A stretch of 64,000 bases of DNA from Ichthyophis bannanicus (lineage: Eukaryota > Chordata > Amphibia > Gymnophiona > Ichthyophiidae). The stretch is from positions 1,301,623,022-1,301,687,021 of the forward strand of contig CM066033.1 of the NCBI GenBank assembly GCA_033557465.1. Direction: 5' to 3'. This document shows, one piece after another, positions 42,900 through 53,000 of this stretch; within the stretch, counting starts at the first letter, position 1; every line of letters starts with the position of its first letter. Both the position numbers and the translations under genes were made by a program. Below the pieces are notes generated by a model that saw only the letters and a program-made list of their open reading frames with translations, was not told where the DNA came from and ran no database searches.

Positions 42900-44475
42900 G
42901 TTGCTGACCTCTTGGGGTGGAGAGGCTATACCCAAGAAGTCAAAAACTCCTCTAGACTGGGCCAGGGCTGACACCTGGGGCTTGGGAGCTTTCTGATTAC
43001 AAGGGCCATGCCCATGTCCCTTGGTCTGCTGACCTGCTGGGGGAGCCAGGGAGGCCTGGAAAGGTGGGCAGTTTCTGTAAGCAGCCCCTTGGATAGAAGG
43101 GCTTTTTACCTGAGCCCTTCCATCGGGGAGGAGCAGCAGTCTTTTTAGAAAGCCTGGTCCTCGTCATGAACTCGGTCCCCAGCTCAGTAGCTTTGTCGGT
43201 CATGGGTTTGCCAAAGAGGTTCTCGCCTTGGCATGGGATATCGACCAATTTGTCCTGAACCCATTGCTCGAGATCGGACGACTGTAGCCAAGCCTGGCGT
43301 CGTGCACCGATGCTCACCACAACTACTGGAGCCGCCGACTCGGTGTCATAGACTGCCCAAGACAAACTTGGAGCACTCACAAACGGCCTTGGCCAGGTTC
43401 TTGAACCGTTGCATGAGTTCCTCAGTCAGACCAGCCGAGAACCCAGCAATTTCCTTTGCCAGGTCTCTCAGGTACATGCCCATGTACAGCTAGTAGGCCT
43501 GGATGCGGCCGATGAGCATCGGAGCCCTGGTAACACTTTCTGCCGAGGGATGGGCACCGTAAGCGATTCCCTCGGAGGGGCCTCATACTGGAGGATTTCC
43601 AGCTCCTCCGCCTAAGGGCCCTCTGATTCCGTCGGGAACACTAGGGCCTTAGATATGTCCCCGATGAAGTCAAGGAATACCATGTCCTTTGGTGGAGACC
43701 ACCACTGGGGCTCTGAAGTGGGAGAGTCCTAGGGGATGTCATGATGGCAATGGTTGTCGGGCGACTCCTTGTCCTTCATCTCCCACTCGGAGTAGTGCAT
43801 TGAGGACTCGATGGAAGGCTGGTCTACGGGCCCTGAGGCTGACCCCGGGCTGCAGCCCTTCGATGCCCCATGGTTGGCGCCGAGCACACTGGCTGGGGAC
43901 GATCAAGGCTCCCGTCGAGTGGGAACCAGATTGAGACTTCGGCCGAGGATCAATTCGAGGCCAAAGGGTCTCAAGGATTGGCTTGGCCTCCGGGGATGTC
44001 TTCAACATCAAGGGCCCAGTGGTTGGGGCAGAGGAACCGGTCATGCCGGACAACAGCGCCTGCAGCTGGTCCATGAAGGCAAACTGCGCTCCAGGGCCGC
44101 CATTCTGGACTCCAGGCCAGAAGGCTCCGCAGCCATCGGCGCGGGCACTGAAGGAATCGGGCCCTACGCTGGTTCCCCTGAAAGGGAATCATCGACGAGG
44201 ATGGTGTCTGGCGACCGAGGCCGGTCCGAGGTCAAGTCCTTTCGGGGGACCTTTGCAGGTCGCGCTCTCTCCAATCCATTGGACAAGTGTCTCGGATTGC
44301 AGGACCTGGCTCGGGACGCACCCGCCTGTCAGATCCATCCAAGGACGCTGCCTTCAAGGTCATCTTCTTCTTCTTGGGTTCCCTTGAGGGAGATCGCCTC
44401 TCCAAAGAACCACGTCGCCGCTCGGGTTCCATGGAGCCGCCCCGATCACACTTTTTAAAACCATTGATAGCCATG
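42900..44475 (-). pseudogene. DIRS-D gag-like ORF remnant
   Basis: The 5' end reads MAINGFKKCD near 44474, showing the uninterrupted start region that the BovB-like LINE splits in DIRS-C. The core block appears at about 43520-43660 in broken frames. The late block QAWLQSSDLEQWVQDKLVD and GENLFGKPMTDKATELGTE is at 43310-43170. The mid-section of DIRS-C gag with SMYRVHQ is partly deleted here. Confidence 0.75.
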
Positions 44476-44719
44476 GGGGGAAAAAGTACCCCAGCGAGAT
44501 TGAAGACCTATCGAGCTGCCAGTTGGAAAAAAGGGCGCGAAGAGGCCATGGAGGAAAAAAACTACAAAAAAAGACTCGAACTTGATGTCAAGAGAGTGAG
44601 GTCGGGTGGCTGGAAGAGTACTGGTGCAGTATTGTAGGCGAGTATGAAACTCAGGCTGAAAAATCAACTTTTTCTGGGGACAAGCTAGACATGTCCAAAG
44701 GGCTCTGCGGAAAAAAGGA

Positions 44720-44883
44720 GATGGCACCCTTGGGCAGGAAGGGGACCACGCATACATGGTAGCATTTCCCAAAGGCTTTCTTTGAAAGCTGGGGGGGGGG
44801 GGATGCTTCTGCAAGGGCTCCATCGGTGCCGACGTCACCCATATGTGAGGACTGACTTCCTGCTTGTTCCTGAAGAAACAGGT
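44720..44883 (-). repeat. DIRS-D 5' terminal repeat
   Basis: It is nearly identical in order of blocks to 35286-35464: GAGATGGCACCCTTGGGC, AAGGCTTTCTTTGAAAGC and GTGAGGACTGACTTCCTGC. The inverted partner is missing because the element's other end is deleted. Confidence 0.8.
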
Positions 44884-44889
44884 CTATCA

Positions 44890-45148
44890 GTTACTTTTTT
44901 AGAGTCAGATTTACTAAGGTTGTTTTCCCATCTTCCATGGGCAAAGAAAGCTTTTGTACATAGTTGCCCTATCTGGTGTTATACCATAATTTTTAACTGT
45001 AAAAAGTTGATTATTAATGTTCTTTACTCCAAGTTATTGTTCTATGTACAGCAGCTGTTTCCACATTGTTACATGTTGAGTTCCATATAAATCGTCTTGA
45101 ATTGTACAAAGACGGTATATAAAAAAGTTTAAATAAATAAATAAGGCA
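44890..45148 (+). mobile_element. L2 3'-tail fragment
   Basis: The segment ends with an L2-type terminal hairpin (AATCGTCTTGAATTG...AAGACGGTATATAAAA) and AAATAAATAAATAAG. About 260 bases of 3' UTR are present, and no coding part remains. Confidence 0.75.
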
Positions 45149-46060
45149 GGCCCTTAACGTGCCACTGTTTAGTGCCAACAGAAGGCAATGACCCCACTCC
45201 TCATCCCCCTCCCACCACCCCCAGCGACCCTTGATAGCTGCACCTGAGGCAACTTCCCTTTTTTGCTTTCCATATCACCTTGGCCTGGTGATATGAAAAG
45301 CAAAAAAAGGTCTCACTCTTCTTTCACAAAGGACCCCCCCCCCGTTTCCCCCCAATCTCTCTCAACAGCATGAACCCTCTGCTTCCCCAGTCTCTTATGC
45401 CTCCCCACCCCCGCTGCCTCCTTGCTTCCCCCAGTCGCACTGAGAGCAGCAACAGTCACTGTTGCTTTTGGCTGTAGCTGCAAAGGGTGGTATTTTATTA
45501 TTCGCATGCACATTCCCCCTCGGTGAGGCTGCTTGTTATGGCTGTCGGTAGCTCACAGCTGCCGGTTCTGCTGTGGAGAGACTGCAAAACGCAGCATTCA
45601 TAAGTCTCTGTACAGCAGGACTGGCAGCAGTGAGCAACTGACAGCTATAAGCAAAGTCAGCCTCGGTGTCAGCGTCGGTCATGGCCATGGGAAGGGGTTG
45701 GCACCCGTTAAGACAGTGGCGAAGGCTGAGCTGAAACCTGAGAGATTTACTCCCTCATGCGTGACACTCGGTCACTATGCAAGTCTGCAGCAACTGTACA
45801 TGGAAGGAGCAACTGGTGACAAGTAGAAACAAGTCACTCTGCACTCCAAGCGACGATGGGCAGAATTTAGCGCAGCTGCACCATGCCACCACAGCTATGG
45901 TACGTGCACATGATGTGATTAGTGCAGCTCTGCCAGTCCCATGCAGTAACCAGTAAAATGTTTTAAAGCCTCAAGTCTGTGCTAAAGATTGGGGGGGGGG
46001 GGGTGTCTAACAAAAAGTGAGGGGTCTAGGCCCCCCAACCCCCCCCCCTGTAGGTACACC
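45149..46060. other. internal non-coding part of the hAT-like element
   Basis: I found no protein-coding signal. There is a hairpin GCTTTCCATATCACC...GGTGATATGAAAAGC at about 45266-45302, and homopolymer runs of C or G at 45335-45344, 45990-46002 and 46038-46049. Confidence 0.4.
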
Positions 46061-46064
46061 TTTG

Positions 46065-46680
46065 AATTGAAGGTACATCAAACCCAGTATCTTGTTTCCA
46101 ATCCAGGTCACCAGTATTTGCCAGGTTCCCAAAAGGTAGCTCGATTCCATGTTGCTTACCTGAAGACAAGCGGCGGCCTTTCCCAGCTCTTCCTTGGGCG
46201 GACTTTTCCTCTAAACATGTCCAATCCTGTGCTAACTGCTTTTACCATATTCTCCAGCAATGAATCCAGAACTTAATTATATGTTAAATGAAAAAAATAT
46301 TTTCTCTGATTTGTTTTAAATATTCATGGTATATGCCTTATTCTTTGTACTTTTGGAGAATAAACAAGAGATTCAGGTTTACCTGTCCCGCTCCGCTCAG
46401 CTGTTTCTTCTAGAAGCTTTAGAACCCTATCCCCTCATGGAAGAAGTGTTCCATCCCCTTTATCATGTCTAACTCTGCTAGATCTTGAGACCGGAATTGC
46501 ACACAGAACTCAAGGTGCGGTTGCACTGTGCAGCGATTCAGAGGCACTATGATATTCTCTGCTTTATTCTCCATTCCTTTCCTAACATTCCCTTTGCTTT
46601 TTTGGTTGACACCACACACTCGGCAGATGATTTCAACGTTTTAACCACAACGACGCTAGATCAAATGGCATAGCATAGGT
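46065..46680 (-). mobile_element. CR1-C, piece 2
   Basis: The segment continues the CR1 3' region from 40822 and extends into the C-terminal coding part (about 46640-46440: IIVPLNRCTVQPHLEFCVQF, then DLAELDMIKGMEHFFHEG). It contains many substitutions and stops and is older than CR1-A. Confidence 0.75.
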
Positions 46681-46689
46681 CATGCAGCA

Positions 46690-47397
46690 TTCATAAGACA
46701 TTTGAGTTCAAAATAAATCTTTAGAAATCATCGTAGTGCTTCTATATGCATGTAACAGCGCATCTTTTGCTTGAACCACTCTGCAGTGTTGCTGTGTATA
46801 ACAATGAGGAGGGGGAGTCCTGGCAGGTGGGAGTGGGGAGGCCAGCCAGTCAGTGGAGAAGATAGAGGAGGCGCGCATTATACATATATTCCAAGCATCA
46901 GTGAGCGATGCAGGTGGCCGACCGACCTCGGAACTCTACCCTGGCACACTTCTCTCAGGCAATAATGCAGTACCGCCTATATCTCTCTTTATTTAAATAT
47001 AGAAACATGGCAGCAGAAAAAGTCCACATGACCTATTTAGTCTGCCCTTCCATATCAACCACTACAACACTTTTAACTGTGATTATATCCAAACATTAAA
47101 TCATAAAAAAGTAGCATTTAAAAACAGATTAGGTGAAAAAGATCCCTCCTCTCTCACCTCATGGTCCACAAAATGAAAATCTTCTTGTTGAATGTTTTCT
47201 CCATGGACAATCTGGTAGGATGGTCTCCAGCTCGTTCCAGCTCCCCACTTCTCTAGTACCTTGAAGGTATCGACACCTCCATTTTCCATCTCGAGCATAA
47301 CTCATTCAAAATATATATAACTGTTGAAATGTAAATAACAACATACCTGACATAACGCCACGGGGCTAACTTGCTACATAATCAAAATTGTATCTAT
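46690..47397. other. unassigned stretch with a short CR1 tail (47003-47060)
   Basis: Mostly unrecognised. At 47003-47060 the reversed CR1 3' end (AGAAACATGGCAGCAGAAAA, ATTTAGTCTGCCC) is visible. The last 70 bases (GGCTAACTTGCTACATAATC...TGTATCTAT) resemble the repeat unit right of the next element at 53276-53310. That suggests the transposon at 47398 landed inside a short tandem repeat. Confidence 0.45.
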
Positions 47398-47595
47398 GGG
47401 GTATGTTTACTAAACCTTCTTAATGTGCGCCTGGCGTTAGTGTGCAGGATGCCATATAAGAAGTGGGCGTTTCAGTCTAAAGTAGCAAAATGGGATTAGT
47501 GCGTGATAACGCGCGCTGCTGCGCACATTATCGGGCAAAGCGCCGCTAAGCGCATTACCACGCGGTAATCTTAAGTAGGCGCACAGACATCAAAA

Positions 47596-48228
47596 CATAG
47601 AAAGAGAAGGCGACGGCAAAAGCTAGAAGGATGCTTGGGTGCATACGGAGAGGAATGGCTAGCAGAAAAAAAGGAGGTGATAATGCCTCTGTATAAGTCT
47701 TTGGTGCGACCTCATTTGGAGTATAGTGTGCAATTCTGGAGACCGCACCTTCAAAAGGATGTGAACAGGATGGAGTCGGTGCAGAGGGTGGCTACTAAAA
47801 TGATTAGTGGGCTTCATTATAAAGCATATGAGGACAGACTTAAGGATCTTAATATGTACACCTTAGAGGAAAGGCAGGATAGAGGTGATATGATTAAGAT
47901 GTTTAAATACCTCCGTGGCATAAATGTTCAGGGAGAGAGCCTCTTTCAATTGAAAGCAAGTTCTGCTATGAGGGGACATGGGATGAGGGTGAAGGGAGAT
48001 AGATTCAGGAGTGATATGCGGAAATATTTCTTTACGGAAAGAGTAGTGGATCCATGGAATAGTCTCCCAATGGAGGTGGTAGAGATGAGGACAGTAACTG
48101 AATTCAAAAAAGCATGGGACCAACACAGAGGATCTCTAAAGGTAAAAAGTGGACTGTTGTAGTTGTTGATATGGAAGGACAAACTAGATAGGCCATGTGG
48201 TCTTTTTCTGTCATCATGTTTCTATGTA
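47596..48228 (+). mobile_element. CR1-D: 5'-truncated CR1 with open C-terminal frame
   Basis: The open frame 47635-48160 reads MPLYKSLVRPHLEYSVQFWR, ESVQRVATKMISGLHYKAYE, RLKDLNMYTLEERQDRGDMI, FKYLRGINVQGE, MRKYFFTERVVDPWNSLPME. These are the standard CR1 C-terminal blocks. The 3' end carries GTGGTCTTTTTCTGTCATC then ATGTTTCTATG, the CR1 octamer. It is the best preserved of the short CR1 copies. Most of ORF2 is absent. Confidence 0.85.
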
Positions 48229-48296
48229 GCACAATGGGTAATACACTGACTGATGATACAGGGGTCATGAGTTCGATCCCCCAGTGTGCCTAATGC
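48229..48296 (+). repeat. tRNA-like sequence 1 (SINE head or pseudo-tRNA)
   Basis: An A-box-like TAGCACAATGGGT and a B-box-like GAGTTCGATCC are spaced as in tRNAs, with a 5-bp terminal pairing GCACA/TGTGC. It is too irregular for a functional tRNA. It shares the word GGTCATGAGTTCGA with the two tRNA-like sequences at 48697-48781 and 51945-52020. Confidence 0.5.
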
Positions 48297-48399
48297 ATAA
48301 GGCTGGCTGAGGCATCAGCTTTGACATGTAAGTATTGTTTCCTGAGGCATTTTATTTGTACTTTAATTATTGCTGTCAGCAAACACACCCTCACGTGCC

Positions 48400-48645
48400 G
48401 TAACCTAAGGTGCCGCATAAGGCACCCCATAGGGCACATTATAAAGTGCACTGTCTGCCACGGCACCCTATAGTGTCCCCTATAGGGCACCCTATAAGGC
48501 GCTCCATAGGACACCTTATAAGGCACCTTATACGGACTGTAACCATAAGGTGCCTCAGAAGGCGCTTTATAGGGTGCCCTATAAGGCGCCTTATAGGGCG
48601 CCTTCTGAGGCACCTTATGGTTACAGTACCCTGAGGTTGTTTTGC
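48400..48645. repeat. array of palindromic ATAAGGCGCCTTAT-type words
   Basis: About 240 bases are built from near-palindromic units (CATAAGGCACC, CTATAGGGCACC, CCTATAAGGCGC, TTATAGGGCGCC). The last 90 bases form a hairpin: AACCATAAGGTGCCTCAGAAG (48543-48563; shown in part as ATAAGGTGCCTCAGAAGG) pairs with CCTTCTGAGGCACCTTAT (48601-48618). All three frames are open by composition, giving spurious ORFs. No function is recognised. Confidence 0.75.
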
Positions 48646-48696
48646 TGGCAGCACTAATGTACATTAAAAATAGACAATGCTTCGGACAGCCCTATC

Positions 48697-48781
48697 AAGT
48701 AACCCCACTGTGGGTTTGAACCCATGACCTCTAGCTCCACAAGCAGTGAAATAACCAATGGGCTACAGCTCCATAGCTGCT
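48697..48781 (-). repeat. tRNA-like sequence 2
   Basis: On the minus strand an A-box-like TAGCCCATTGG is followed about 45 bases later by B-box GGTTCAAACCC. A terminal match of GGAGCTG with the downstream arm is poor. It is probably a SINE head from the same family as 48229-48296. Confidence 0.5.
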
Positions 48782-48789
48782 AGCAAACC

Positions 48790-50279
48790 CCAGGCTGGCT
48801 GCAGAAGGACTGCACGTCACCACACAAACAGTCTGCTGTGGTCACCAGGATAGGGTTACCCCACCCATACCCATGATGCACTGCACATGCAAATCAGCAG
48901 TCTACAGATGATCACAAGATGGGGTATGCACCCCCACAGCACCTCGGCCTGGTAGGGGGAACTGACCGTGTGTGGTACTGGCACAGAGTAGCTACACACC
49001 GTCACATTGTGCAGGTACTGTACTCACCCTGAGAGTGAGGTGGGGCACCCAGCACCAGGTCCACAGCAGAAATAGGCCATGCTGCAGGTCCCCAGCAGTG
49101 CTAATGTGTGAGATAGGTAGTTTCTGCAGACACACCTTGGATACATCTTTTTTTCTCAGTCAGGTTTAGCCCTTATGGACCCATAGGAGGATTATGTACT
49201 ACCCCCCCCCGGGGCTGAGGGTGGTAAACAGGGTCTCCCACCAACAGATCCACATCCTACCTCCCTGCAATGGTGGCTGTAGAGGGGACCATCAACCCCA
49301 GTCCTGCTGGGGAACAAACACCCTACAGGGCAGTCAATGCAGCTCTGTACACATCCATAGAGCAATAGCAGACATTAGGCCTGGATATGCTAAGCTGCAC
49401 CCCACCACTATCTGATATTCTCCTGCAGCAAGCCTTCAGCCGCTGCACCCTGCAAGGTGTTCCAGCAAGACACATACCAGCTGCAGACAGTCTGCTAGCT
49501 AGTCCATAGTGCATGTTCCTGGTGGAAATGCGTGCACCCAGAACTGGGATGTCAGCATAAACACCAAGCAGATAAGTCAGTGACTGGGCCCCAAAAGAGA
49601 ACCCATAAATATCACATGAGAGAAATACTATATAGCACTATGGGGGAACCTAGCCATGCCGTGGTCACTGCTCAGTCAGGGTGAGAGTGATCTCCCAGCA
49701 GAACATGCTGTGGCCACCCTGTCTGTGCAGGTGGTGGCCGGGCACTACAATGTCCCAGCCATTGCCCTATGCCCTGTGCAGATGCATCCTGGCCAGGCCA
49801 CCCTGTCCGGGCTATACCCATGGTACCTTGCTCCTCATTATGCACATTGGCAGGCCAATACTGGCAACAGTGCTGGCAGTGTGGGCTGTGGAGGGGGTTT
49901 GCAGCCACCACACACTGGATAGACAGACACACACTCCCACACCTATGCCAGCATTGTGTTACTATAGAGGTGTTTGGCAGCCCTGGCCACCACACCAGTC
50001 CTGGGCACAGTGCAGGCATGGATATGGTACGCAATACTGTTGGGGGTCACTCTCCAGAGTGGTAAACACTGTCAGACACCACACCTGAAGCACACTCCAC
50101 AGACATCAGAAAGGTTGCGATGATGGAGCTCAATCAGCAAACTGTGCTTAACGTAGGAATTGCTGTCTGCCAGTAATCATAGCAACCTTTTGATAGCTGT
50201 GTACCGTATTCCCAGGTTTAGGGTGGCATTACTAAGGTATGCAAGTGCTAGTATTGGGAGGTGCACGCAGGGCCCAATG
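48790..50279. other. unassigned interior of the 47398-53213 element
   Basis: No convincing coding sequence. Several overlapping frames of 90-135 residues on both strands (49656-50088) lack recognisable domains and are rich in Cys, His and Pro from CA/TG composition. No further transposon end is visible. Confidence 0.4.
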
Positions 50280-50293
50280 TCCTGCCTCTCCAG
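50280..50293. repeat. target-site duplication, left copy (Penelope-like element)
   Basis: CTGCCTCTCCAGGA (within 50280-50294) recurs at 51522-51535. Confidence 0.8.
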
Positions 50294-50561
50294 GAAAAGG
50301 AACCTAATCCTTGGTTCGGTAAAATTAAAATCCAATAAAGACAAAACCAAGCCCAAAAGCAATATAATCTCCCCCTATTTAAAATATCATTTTTGTCGGA
50401 AGAGGCTGGAGGCGACTGAAAGGGAAACCCAGCCGCACCAGACAGCCCGTTCCTTTTTAATTATTTAAGTAGAAATACTTTACTTAACTCGTGAAAGTGT
50501 TCCAGTGAAGTTTCATACATCCCAAGATAGCGTCATAACAAAAGCGGTCAGGTAGCATATC

Positions 50562-50602
50562 CACGACGAGCACGTTTCGGGCCCTAAGCCCTGTATCAAG
50601 TG
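50562..50602 (-). ncRNA. hammerhead-like motif downstream of the GIY-YIG ORF
   Basis: The minus strand reads CAC, core TTGATAC, stem II AGGGC/GGCCC, GAAA, CGTG, a GTC triplet and GTG. It lies 3' of the endonuclease in the same orientation, as in Penelope-like elements. The core departs from CTGANGA at three normally invariant positions. Confidence 0.55.
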
Positions 50603-50866
50603 TTCAAGCTCCTTAGATGTACCGCTCTGAAAAAACTTCCATATCCGCAAAGCTCCACTGGTTATAAGAGGGAAGACACACCCATTGGCTATCAGCTAAT
50701 GTCAATCAATAGGGAGCTCCAATCAACTAAATGGGAGACCCCACTGAAATTGGGGAATCCCTTAGCGTCATGGATGACGTTACAGCAAGCTAAACCACTC
50801 CACTTCCTTGTTCAATCCCAATGGATGGACAGCTTTCAACTCAAAAATCAACTGTTGTTCACGTCG

Positions 50867-51133
50867 TTATAAAGCAAAAAGCCGGTTCCCTCCCCGAGGA
50901 TTCGGTGGAATAAAATCTAACACAATCCAGGAAAAATCAGATTCAAATTGATGATGGCAGGTCTCACAATGCTCAACAAGGAGAGCTGACAAAACTTTCA
51001 GCTGAATCCTAGAAGCATGTTCACTAAGGCGGACTTTAATTTTTCGAGAAGTCCTGCCAATATATATCAAGGGACATGTACACTGCAGGGCATACACAAC
51101 ATAAGTCGAGTCACAAGATGTCGGCCAACCCAT
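50867..51133 (-). pseudogene. GIY-YIG endonuclease domain of the Penelope-like element
   Basis: The 88-residue frame reads YVVYALQCTCPLIYIGRTSR, KIKVRLSEHASRIQ, LLVEHCETCHHQFESDFSW and PRGGNRLFAL. VVY...YIG is the GIY-YIG signature. The R and E expected in the catalytic core are present (GRTSR; LSEH). Cysteines CTC after the first strand fit Penelope endonucleases. The frame stops at 50867, earlier than a full domain, and the preceding RT is missing. The enzyme would nick DNA during insertion. Confidence 0.85.
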
Positions 51134-51261
51134 TTAGTTGATTGGAGCTCCCTATTGATTGACATTAGCTGATAGCCAATGGGTGTGTCTTCCCTCTTAT
51201 AACCAGTGGAGCTTTGCGGATATGGACGTTTTTTCAGAGCGGTACATCTAAGGAGCTTGAA

Positions 51262-51303
51262 TACTTGATACAGGGCTTAGGGCCCAAAACGTGAGCGTCG
51301 TGG
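51262..51303 (+). ncRNA. hammerhead-like motif, inverted copy upstream of GIY-YIG
   Basis: Mirror copy of 50562-50602 on the right arm. Here the GAAA strand reads AAAA (GGCCCAAAACGTG) and stem I begins TAC, so this copy is further decayed. Confidence 0.5.
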
Positions 51304-51535
51304 ATATGCTACCTGACCGCTTTTGTTATGACGCTATCTTGGGATGCATGAAACTTCACTGGAACACTTTCACGAGTTAAATAAAGTATTTCTACTTAAA
51401 TAATTAAAAAGGAACGGGCTGTCTGGTGCGGCTGGGTTTCCCTTTCAGTCGCCTCCAGCCTCTTCCGACAAAAATGATATTTTAAATAGGGGGAGATTAT
51501 ATTGCTTTTGGGTTTGGTTCTGCCTCTCCAGGAGG

Positions 51536-53000
51536 CATTGGCTAATGGAGCCTGTGGGTGTGGGTGTGTCTGCCCCTGTTGGCTGCTGCTTTACGGCAGA
51601 GGTTCCCAACTCCAGTCCTGGTGTGCCAAACACTGTTCGGGTTTTCATGCTGTCCCTCATGAATATGCATGAGATACATCTGCATACCATGGGGGCGGTG
51701 CATAGATATGCAGCACAGGCATCTTTATTAGAGGCAGCATGGAACCTGAATGGTGTTTGGCCCTCCAGGACTGCATTTGGGAGACTCTGCTCTAGGTAAT
51801 GCACCTGTTTATGGTGTCTGTGCTCTGTAGGGTAAAATGTAGGTGTTTGGGGCATGTTTACGTCATCTGCAATAAAGGTTCTGTCTGTATTAGCATGTTT
51901 TAGTAGTGGGTAAAAAAATGGGGGATGGGTTGGCAGGAACCGCAGCTGGAACTTGAACCTGTGACCTTCTGCTCCTGAACACACTGGCTGTGTGCACTGC
52001 ACCACCGTGTTGCCACAGAGACGGTACATTCCCTGGGGATACCATGACTGTTCATCAGACGGGGCCTGTCTGTTGCAGTGCATGGCACCCACCTACACAG
52101 GGCTAGGCCACGGTCTGCTCTGGGCAGCTGCCACTGCCCCCTCCACCACCAGTGCCCCTCTGCCACCCTGCTGACATGCCCTTCTGCTGGTGGTGCTGGT
52201 GGAGCGCAGTCTCAGGCCATCCAGTGTGCGGGTAGGCGGCTGCCTATGGTGCGGGTTCTGGGGTAGGGGTGCCTGCATAGGTGTCCAGGCTCCCCCCCAG
52301 CACCGCCTGCCACTGTTCTGTGCCCTTGGGGGTCCCTACTCGGTTCTATCCCCTGTGACACTGTGGGAAGCACACTCGTGCCCATGCTGGGCCCTCATCA
52401 GTTGCTGTCTGGCTGCTCTACTGTCTCAGCATTCCTATGGGCCACCTAGGCATCACCCTAGTCCGCACTGTGGCCCAGCTGCAGTACAGCATGTGCCGTC
52501 TGCAGCCCTCTGTGTCCCCTTTCCCAGCATCTGTCCAGTTGCCCATTCCAACATGCCCGCCCTGCTGTTGTGGAACATGTTCACCCCATAGGAAACCTGT
52601 CCAATGGAGAGGGAAACCCCGATGAGCGCAATTGCACTGTGGGATCAGTCACCTTGTATGGGGACAGAGCGTAGACCCTTCCAAAATTCATATCTTTTTT
52701 TTGGAGCTTTCTCAGGAGTGCTTTTTGATGTTTCCCATTAATATCACTATTGCCCAGCTTGGTTATTTTTTTTTATATTTTGTTGGGGTCATTTTCAATG
52801 TTTATTTGCACTTTTGTTCCGTGCACATGTATCACACTTATCACTTTTTTGTAGGTTTCCCTGGTTTTGCTGTACATTGCTGACAGAAATGGTTTCTCTT
52901 CCCTTTAAATCATCTCTAATGCCAGGGTTTCACTGGCGTTAATTTTGAGCCTCGGATTTCACATCATTAGTGTGCGGAGAGCCTCTCCCCTCCCACTCTC
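51536..53000. other. unassigned interior of the 47398-53213 element
   Basis: The segment holds a dispersed repeat (51600-51790) containing ATGAATATGCATGAGATAC and GGTTCCCAACTCCAGTCC. GC-rich sequence follows at 52100-52600, whose open frames I judge non-coding, then AT-rich sequence. No transposase motif was found. Confidence 0.4.
51945..52020 (-). repeat. tRNA-like sequence 3
   Basis: On the minus strand an A-box-like TGGCAACACGGTGG precedes B-box GGTTCAAGTTCC. It shares GAAGGTCACAGGTTCAAG with the other two copies. It is probably a SINE head or pseudo-tRNA. Confidence 0.5.

Larger units (their letters stand above)
41280..44883 (-). mobile_element. DIRS-D: DIRS element lacking its recombinase end
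   Basis: The minus-strand element has its 5' terminal repeat (about 44720-44883), gag and RT/RNase H, and stops abruptly at about 41280 before the recombinase, ICR and right terminal repeat. It aligns with DIRS-C over its whole length, making it a good guide to the intact DIRS-C sequence. The loss of the 3' half suggests a deletion after insertion. Confidence 0.85.
40823..46064. mobile_element. hAT-like TIR element hosting DIRS-D and an L2 tail
   Basis: The left end CAGTGGCGTTGGCAGACC and the reversed right end CAAAGGTGTACCTACAGG are imperfect hAT-type termini. The flanks are GACTGAAG (40815-40822) and AATTGAAG (46065-46072), an 8-bp duplication with two differences. They divide one CR1 tail cleanly. 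Excluding DIRS-D and the L2 tail, about 1.3 kb remains, with no transposase, so it was a non-autonomous element. Poly-G/C runs near the right end may be assembly-sensitive. Confidence 0.6.
50294..51521 (-). mobile_element. Penelope-like element: inverted arms around a GIY-YIG endonuclease
   Basis: Two inverted arms (about 50335-50735 and 51133-51515) flank a central segment (about 50740-51132) that encodes a GIY-YIG domain on the minus strand. The flanks carry a 14-bp duplication. Each arm contains a hammerhead-like motif. Penelope-like retroelements are known to encode RT plus GIY-YIG, to carry hammerheads in their terminal repeats and to leave 5'-truncated copies with an inverted partial repeat. 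This copy has lost the RT. It is the Rosetta stone for foldback 1, which has the same architecture and the related hammerhead motif but no coding part. Confidence 0.85.

Noticed and set aside
48229..48296. Functional tRNA gene
   Set aside because: The acceptor and anticodon stems do not form properly and two diverged relatives lie nearby, so it is more likely a SINE head or pseudo-tRNA.
48400..48645. CRISPR-like regular repeat array
   Set aside because: Units are irregular, there are no unique spacers, and the context is a vertebrate nuclear genome.
48290..48664. Repetitive 124-residue frame rich in Pro, Tyr and Ala
   Set aside because: It arises from the palindromic array at 48400-48645, which is open in several frames on both strands; not a protein signal.
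49656..50088. Overlapping frames of 88-135 residues on both strands
   Set aside because: No domain, skewed composition, and equally long frames on the opposite strand point to chance in stop-poor sequence.
52190..52591. 133-residue frame as a transposase of the 5.8-kb TIR element
   Set aside because: No DDE, DDD or zinc-finger pattern, Pro/Cys/Ser-rich composition and no counterpart elsewhere in the element.
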